Positions 59,593 through 64,000 of a stretch of DNA of 64,000 bases are shown in pieces (within the stretch, counting starts at the first letter, position 1; every line of letters starts with the position of its first letter). Position numbers and translations under genes: made by a program. Under the pieces are notes generated by a model. That model ran no database searches. It was not told the origin of the DNA and saw only the letters and a list, made by a program, of their open reading frames with translations. Location of the stretch: positions 113,429,434 through 113,493,433 of the forward strand of contig NC_056527.1 in the NCBI RefSeq assembly GCF_019175285.1, given 5' to 3'. Source of the DNA: Sceloporus undulatus. Its lineage: Eukaryota > Chordata > Lepidosauria > Squamata > Phrynosomatidae.

Positions 59593-59803
59593 GTCAACCT
59601 TCTGTCAATAACAGACCAACAAGGAGAACAATTTTGTAAACACAGACGTTTCAGAACAAAGGTATAGAACTGCTGTGATTCCATAAAAACTCTCATGAAC
59701 GTTTTACACACCTGAAAGAGGACTCTGTGAGAGAGTATAATATTTGTAACAATTACATGTGTCAGAATTTGAAACTGAAATTAACAGTTTTATAATAAAT
59801 TCT

Positions 59804-62800
59804 TTAAACCTTTCTCCTTGTGAGTTGCTCCTTGCTGTTTAGCTCAGGCTTGACCAGAATGATGTAACATTTCAAGGGAAAGATGCAGAAGAGCAGTCCA
59901 GCACTAGAGACCAAGATAGAGAAGATCTCCACAGCTACCATGTATTTCCCCTTAGTGCTCAGGTAGGTGGGAGCAAAGGACAACCAAACACTGCAAAAAA
60001 TGAACATGCTGAAGGTGATACACTTAGCTTCATTAAAAGTGTTTGGCAACTTCCTGGCTAGGAAAGCCACAATGAAGCTGATGCTGGAGAGAAGTCCCAT
60101 GTAACCCAGAACAAGATAAAACATGATGGCAGATCCTTCATTACATTGAACAATGATTTTCCCAGGAACAGAGTTCATGACCAAATCTGGGAATGGGGGA
60201 AATGTCCCAAGCCAGATAGTACAAATGCCCACTTGAATGAGGGAGCATGAGAGTACAATAGAGATGCCCACTTTTTTCCCCACCCACTTCTTCATACTGG
60301 ACTCTGGCCGCGTGGCCATGAATGCTGTAACCACCGTGATGGTTTTAGCTAACACAGAGGAAACAGCCACTGAGAAGACAATGCCAAAAATGGGTTGCTG
60401 GAGAAGGCAGGTTTTTACCCCAGGCTTCCCAATAAATAAGAAAGAAGAGAGGAAGCAGAGGAGTATGGAGACCAGGAGAGTGTAGGTAAGCTCTCTGTTA
60501 TTGGCTTTGACTATGGGAGTATCATTGTGCTTTAAAAAAGTTCCAATCACCAAAATTGTTATCAAGCAAAAGGAAATAGCACTTGACGCTAAACATTTGG
60601 CTAAAGGGTCTTCATAGGATAGGAATGTTATTAGTTTAGGAATGCATCGATCTTGAGACTTGCTTGCGTATTGTTTTTCTGGGCATAGGAAACACTTATT
60701 CATGTCTGGGGAAAGAAAAAAGAAGGGCAGTTAGAGTGCTGATTCATATGCAATATGGAGGTGAATTACATCACTCATTTCAACATTGGAATCATTATTT
60801 ATGTTGACTCCTGTTACTACACCCTGCATACTCTGAATTATTTGGGAGTACAAATATTTTGTTATAATCACAGTTACAGAGTGGCCATAAACATGAAGCT
60901 GGGCAGGCCATGAGGATCTTTAAGTGAACTTCTGACTGGTCATATAGACCTGAGAGCATGTGGAAAACGACTCTTGTAACTTAATGGGTGTAAGTACTGC
61001 TTTCTCACCTCTGCTATGTCCGTTTCCTCTTGAAGGTGACAGACCAGCCTAAAACATTAAGCCAATCTTTCTGCTAGCACCTACTGAAATTCTCCGCACC
61101 TGATTCTCTCCCAAACATCCTGGGGTTGTTCTAATCTTATTAGTACTTGGTTAATCAATGTCATCACCATCAACCAAAATACTGTATTCCCTTTGTAACT
61201 CTGAAATTAAAACCATCAACCACCTATGAATCCTATTGTTTCTAAGATTCCTAGACTCTATCAAAAGTCAATCCTTGCACCCACACATTGGCTCAGTCTG
61301 AAATAAGACAGGGATTGGAAGCCAGCAAGTCTGTTTCCTCTCTGTGATGGTGTGTAGCATGGGCATCAAGCCTTGTTCTTCCTTCATTACATTATGAAAA
61401 GATATTGCAAAAGTGTTGGAGTGAATCAGTAAGCAAATGAGGAAGAGGACAATAGTCATTGAGCTAATGTTGCTTTATATGTTTAGGGAAAAAAACCCTT
61501 TGAGCTGGAGATTTTGTTTCTTGAAGTAGTTTGACCTAAACGTCTTAACCGAATCAGGTTGTACCCATGTTATGGTGTCCTGAGAACACAGAACCAAATG
61601 CTTCCATCATGTTACAATCCTCTGAACATAGAGGCCACCATGTGAAGGTTCTCTGAGTCTCCTTCCATTCCTGCTGAGCTGGATGGGACCCCCTGAGACC
61701 ACCTTTTCCCAAAATAAACATTATTGCTGTCATCACCTGATGAATTAGCCTCCCGCTCCCCTTAGCAACACATCAGGACTTTGCTGGGCAATTCCAAAGA
61801 TACTTTCCCTTGCCAACTTAGGAAAGAACTAGCTGAGCTAAAGGCATGCGAAAAAGGAGTGCAAGAGAGGTAGGGTACTTTAAAGAAAAACTTTATTTTA
61901 ACTAAGAGGTTTTAGAGCAAAAGGATATAACTACATGCAGGACTATTTATCCTAAAGGAACAAGGAGAAATGGAAGTTACAGAATATAGTCATTTCAGCC
62001 AAGACAGTAAAACAAACCTCCAAAATCCTAATGACACTAACTAGTACATGCTACTAATCTTACTCATAGTTCAGATGGGATTTGTAGTTCTTGATGGTCT
62101 GCACAGCTGAGATCCTGGACTCCTTTATCTAGTGCCAGCAGGTTTTTCCTCCTGCCAGCAGGCAGGCAGGCACACTGTCTCAGACTCACACCTCATGTTG
62201 CATCCAGGCCTTTTAAAGTCTCTCTTCTAGAACCCTCTCAAATGTTTGCGTTTCTGCCCAACTCCCCCATTTCATTGGACAGTTGCCATCTCATCACCTC
62301 TGATGTAATCCTCATTAAAATGTACCTCCCCCAACATTTAATCCTTTGTTATCAGAGAAGAAAGTTCTGATAAGTGGAGCAACTCCCATTTATCACAGCC
62401 CAGTCTCTTGTAGGCAAGGTGCAGGTACCCAGATAATACACTACAGACCAACCCCCCCCCAAAAAAAAAGGGGGGGGGGAGGAGAAATAATTTGTGAAGA
62501 ATATGGACATCCCAATTTTCAGTTTTTGCTTTCCGTTAAGAGCTGCTTTACATCTCAATGTACGTTTCTTGAACTTTTCCCCCCTCTGTGGCTTCTAATT
62601 TATGAATCAACCTCTCCTGAAAATTATTGCATCCCCAAAATTTTGCTTTCCACCATTCCTGATCTGGGTGGTCACAAGCACAGGTGGAAGGCTGCCACTT
62701 CAATAAGAATTTTTCGCATTAAACAATTTGGTTGAAAGCTTGTGCCACCTACCTGTTTGATTGGAAATGTTCCCTTCTGGACAAGGAACACAATCATAGC

Positions 62801-63864
62801 AGCAAACTTGCTCTCTTTCCTTCTTTCTCTTCTGAGAACCGGGGGCACAGGAGTCACTGCAGACTGAAATAGGCAGAGCCTGTTCATAAAGAAGAGGGAG
62901 GTTTAAGATGGACAAAATTATGGGCCAGTATGGACGGCTCTTTAAGACGCCCTTGTCACGTGCTAGGGTTGCCTTGGGGTGGCTCTTCCAGATGCCACTC
63001 AACTCTAACACGTGATGAGGGCATCAAAATGGCAGTGTCCTGTACACCGCCATTGTTATGCAAGTGCCGTGTGACATCCGCATGGCACCACACGGCGCTT
63101 ACGTAATGAGTGCGCCAGTGGTGCATTCGTTACTCTGCAGGGAAGCCACACAGTTTGGGGGCTACGGCTTCCCTGTGGAGAGAAAACAGGCGCCAGCAGG
63201 TTGCCGTTTTTAGGTGCTCTGTACCGTGCCTATGAATCTTTATTTGTTGATCAGGTGATGTAAGAAAAACATAAGAAACATAGAAGAATGATTAATGCAA
63301 TACATGTGATTGTTTGCCATAATTTTCCTTCATATGCCAGGGATGGCTCACATTCTGATTGTAGCCAACACAGCCCCCCCCCCCCCCCCAACCAAAAAGT
63401 TCCATTCGTTTTGATTTTGTTCCTTTCAGGGTGAGCTAGAATATGTCAAAGTTTAGAAAATACTTGCCATGATTTTAGATAGATAGATAGATAGATGGAA
63501 TATGGTACAGTTTTATTTCAACCTATCAATTGCACGGGGACCATAAATGATTTGTCCACCATACTTCTTTTTTCTTGCTCTTAGATCATCCTCCCTCTTG
63601 ATGATTTATAGACCAAGAAAAGTCTATAATCCACACCTGGTTGAAGCTTTGATGCCAGATAATCCTATGCTTATCAATGCTGAATCGTTTTCCTTCAGGA
63701 GCACTGGGATCTATTCGTCCTACTTTCACATTAAGGAAGGATCTGTTTGGAAATGTAACCAAATTCATGATATCAAACCCAGCTCTCATTTCCCAGTTCT
63801 CATTAAAAAACACTCTTTCTCCAGCAGAGTTGTTAAATGAAATGTCTTGAAGGAAAGGATGGAG
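59804..63864 (-). CDS. V2R gene D: type 2 vomeronasal receptor, partial (exons 4-6)
   Basis: Exon 4 63637-63864 (228 nt), exon 5 62753-62879 (127 nt), exon 6 59804-60705 (902 nt), the same sizes and phases as in A and B, with GT-AG borders. Exon 4 reads [20 protein letters not shown]; exon 5 SVCSDSC and [12 protein letters not shown]; exon 6 [20 protein letters not shown], seven transmembrane segments, [12 protein letters not shown] and a stop. The class C 'PKCY' motif has Leu in place of Pro (LKCY), a change not seen in A, B or C. Exons 1-3 should lie beyond the right edge, so intactness of the whole gene is unknown; the visible part has no stop or frameshift. Confidence 0.9.
61850..62345 (-). 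mobile_element. Possible fossil solo LTR or similar element in intron 5 of gene D
   Basis: Left 'gaaaaactttattttaact' (reversed polyadenylation-like), right GGCCTTTTAAAGTCTC (reversed TATA-like, about 62209). Non-coding, no internal genes. Weak assignment. Confidence 0.3.
62925..63235. mobile_element. Hairpin-array element, third copy, in intron 4 of gene D
   Basis: Stem-loops in the same order as at 32.6 kb: GACGCCCTTGTCACGTG... with CACGTGATGAGGGCATC, ATGGCAGTG/TACACCGCCAT, AAGTGCCGTGTG/CACACGGCGCTT, GTAATGAGTGCGCC/GGTGCATTCGTTAC, GGAAGCC/GGCTTCC. Many stems contain T-G pairs where the 32.6-kb copy has C-G. Confidence 0.7.
63475..63497. repeat. (GATA)n microsatellite
   Basis: About five tandem GATA units in intron 4 of gene D. 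Confidence 0.85.
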
Positions 63865-64000
63865 CTAGTTGAAAAAGAGAAACACAACAATAACAAAAGG
63901 AAGGTATAAACATTTGGGAACCTTCACAATTTACCTGAATTCCTTAAAATCGTAATTCAAATACTGTTTAGTTGGATCTAGATTCAGTCACCCTTGTTGT

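Overview
The window is vertebrate genomic DNA, most likely from a squamate reptile (lizard or snake). The evidence is a cluster of intron-containing type 2 vomeronasal receptor (V2R) genes together with a repeat set typical of squamates: CR1/L2-like LINEs whose 3' ends carry (ATT)n tails, tRNA-derived SINEs of the Sauria type, a 5S-rRNA-derived SINE, a SPIN hAT element and dense palindromic MITEs. The species cannot be named from the sequence. Three short N runs (10034-10043, 26170-26197, 52536-52545) mark assembly gaps.

Positions 1-26600 hold no host gene I can recognise. They are layered transposable-element sequence: at least ten copies of one palindromic MITE, several SINEs, a CR1 fragment with reverse-transcriptase-end coding sequence (about 8765-9825) that was later hit by another palindrome, and a SPIN element with a perfect 8-bp target duplication at 8011-8224.

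Positions 26650-30705 hold two germline immunoglobulin-superfamily V gene segments on the + strand. Each has an octamer-like box, a TATA-like box exactly 27 bp downstream, a 49-nt leader exon, a phase-1 intron, a 304-nt V exon with the canonical Cys/Trp/Cys, and a heptamer-22/23-nonamer recombination signal. They look like IGHV-type segments with an atypical framework 2. The locus (IGH or a TRD/VH-delta-like locus) cannot be fixed from the window.

Positions 31000-35460 are a MITE-rich barrier. It includes a GC- and CpG-rich element built almost entirely of consecutive hairpins (32620-32983) and a stack of three palindromic elements (33619-34397).

Positions 35470-63864 are a tandem V2R cluster, all on the - strand: an exon-4 relic, gene A (complete, six exons, 36529-43713), gene B (complete, six exons, 46554-54215), an orphan but intact seven-transmembrane exon C (55502-56403), and gene D (exons 4-6, 59804-63864, continuing beyond the right edge). 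Exon sizes and splice phases agree among A, B and D, and both complete genes read through without a stop (903 and 908 codons from the first ATG). The receptors would act in vomeronasal sensory neurons as chemosensory class C GPCRs. The V segments lie downstream of the 3' end of the array, in convergent orientation; nothing in the sequence links the two gene families functionally.
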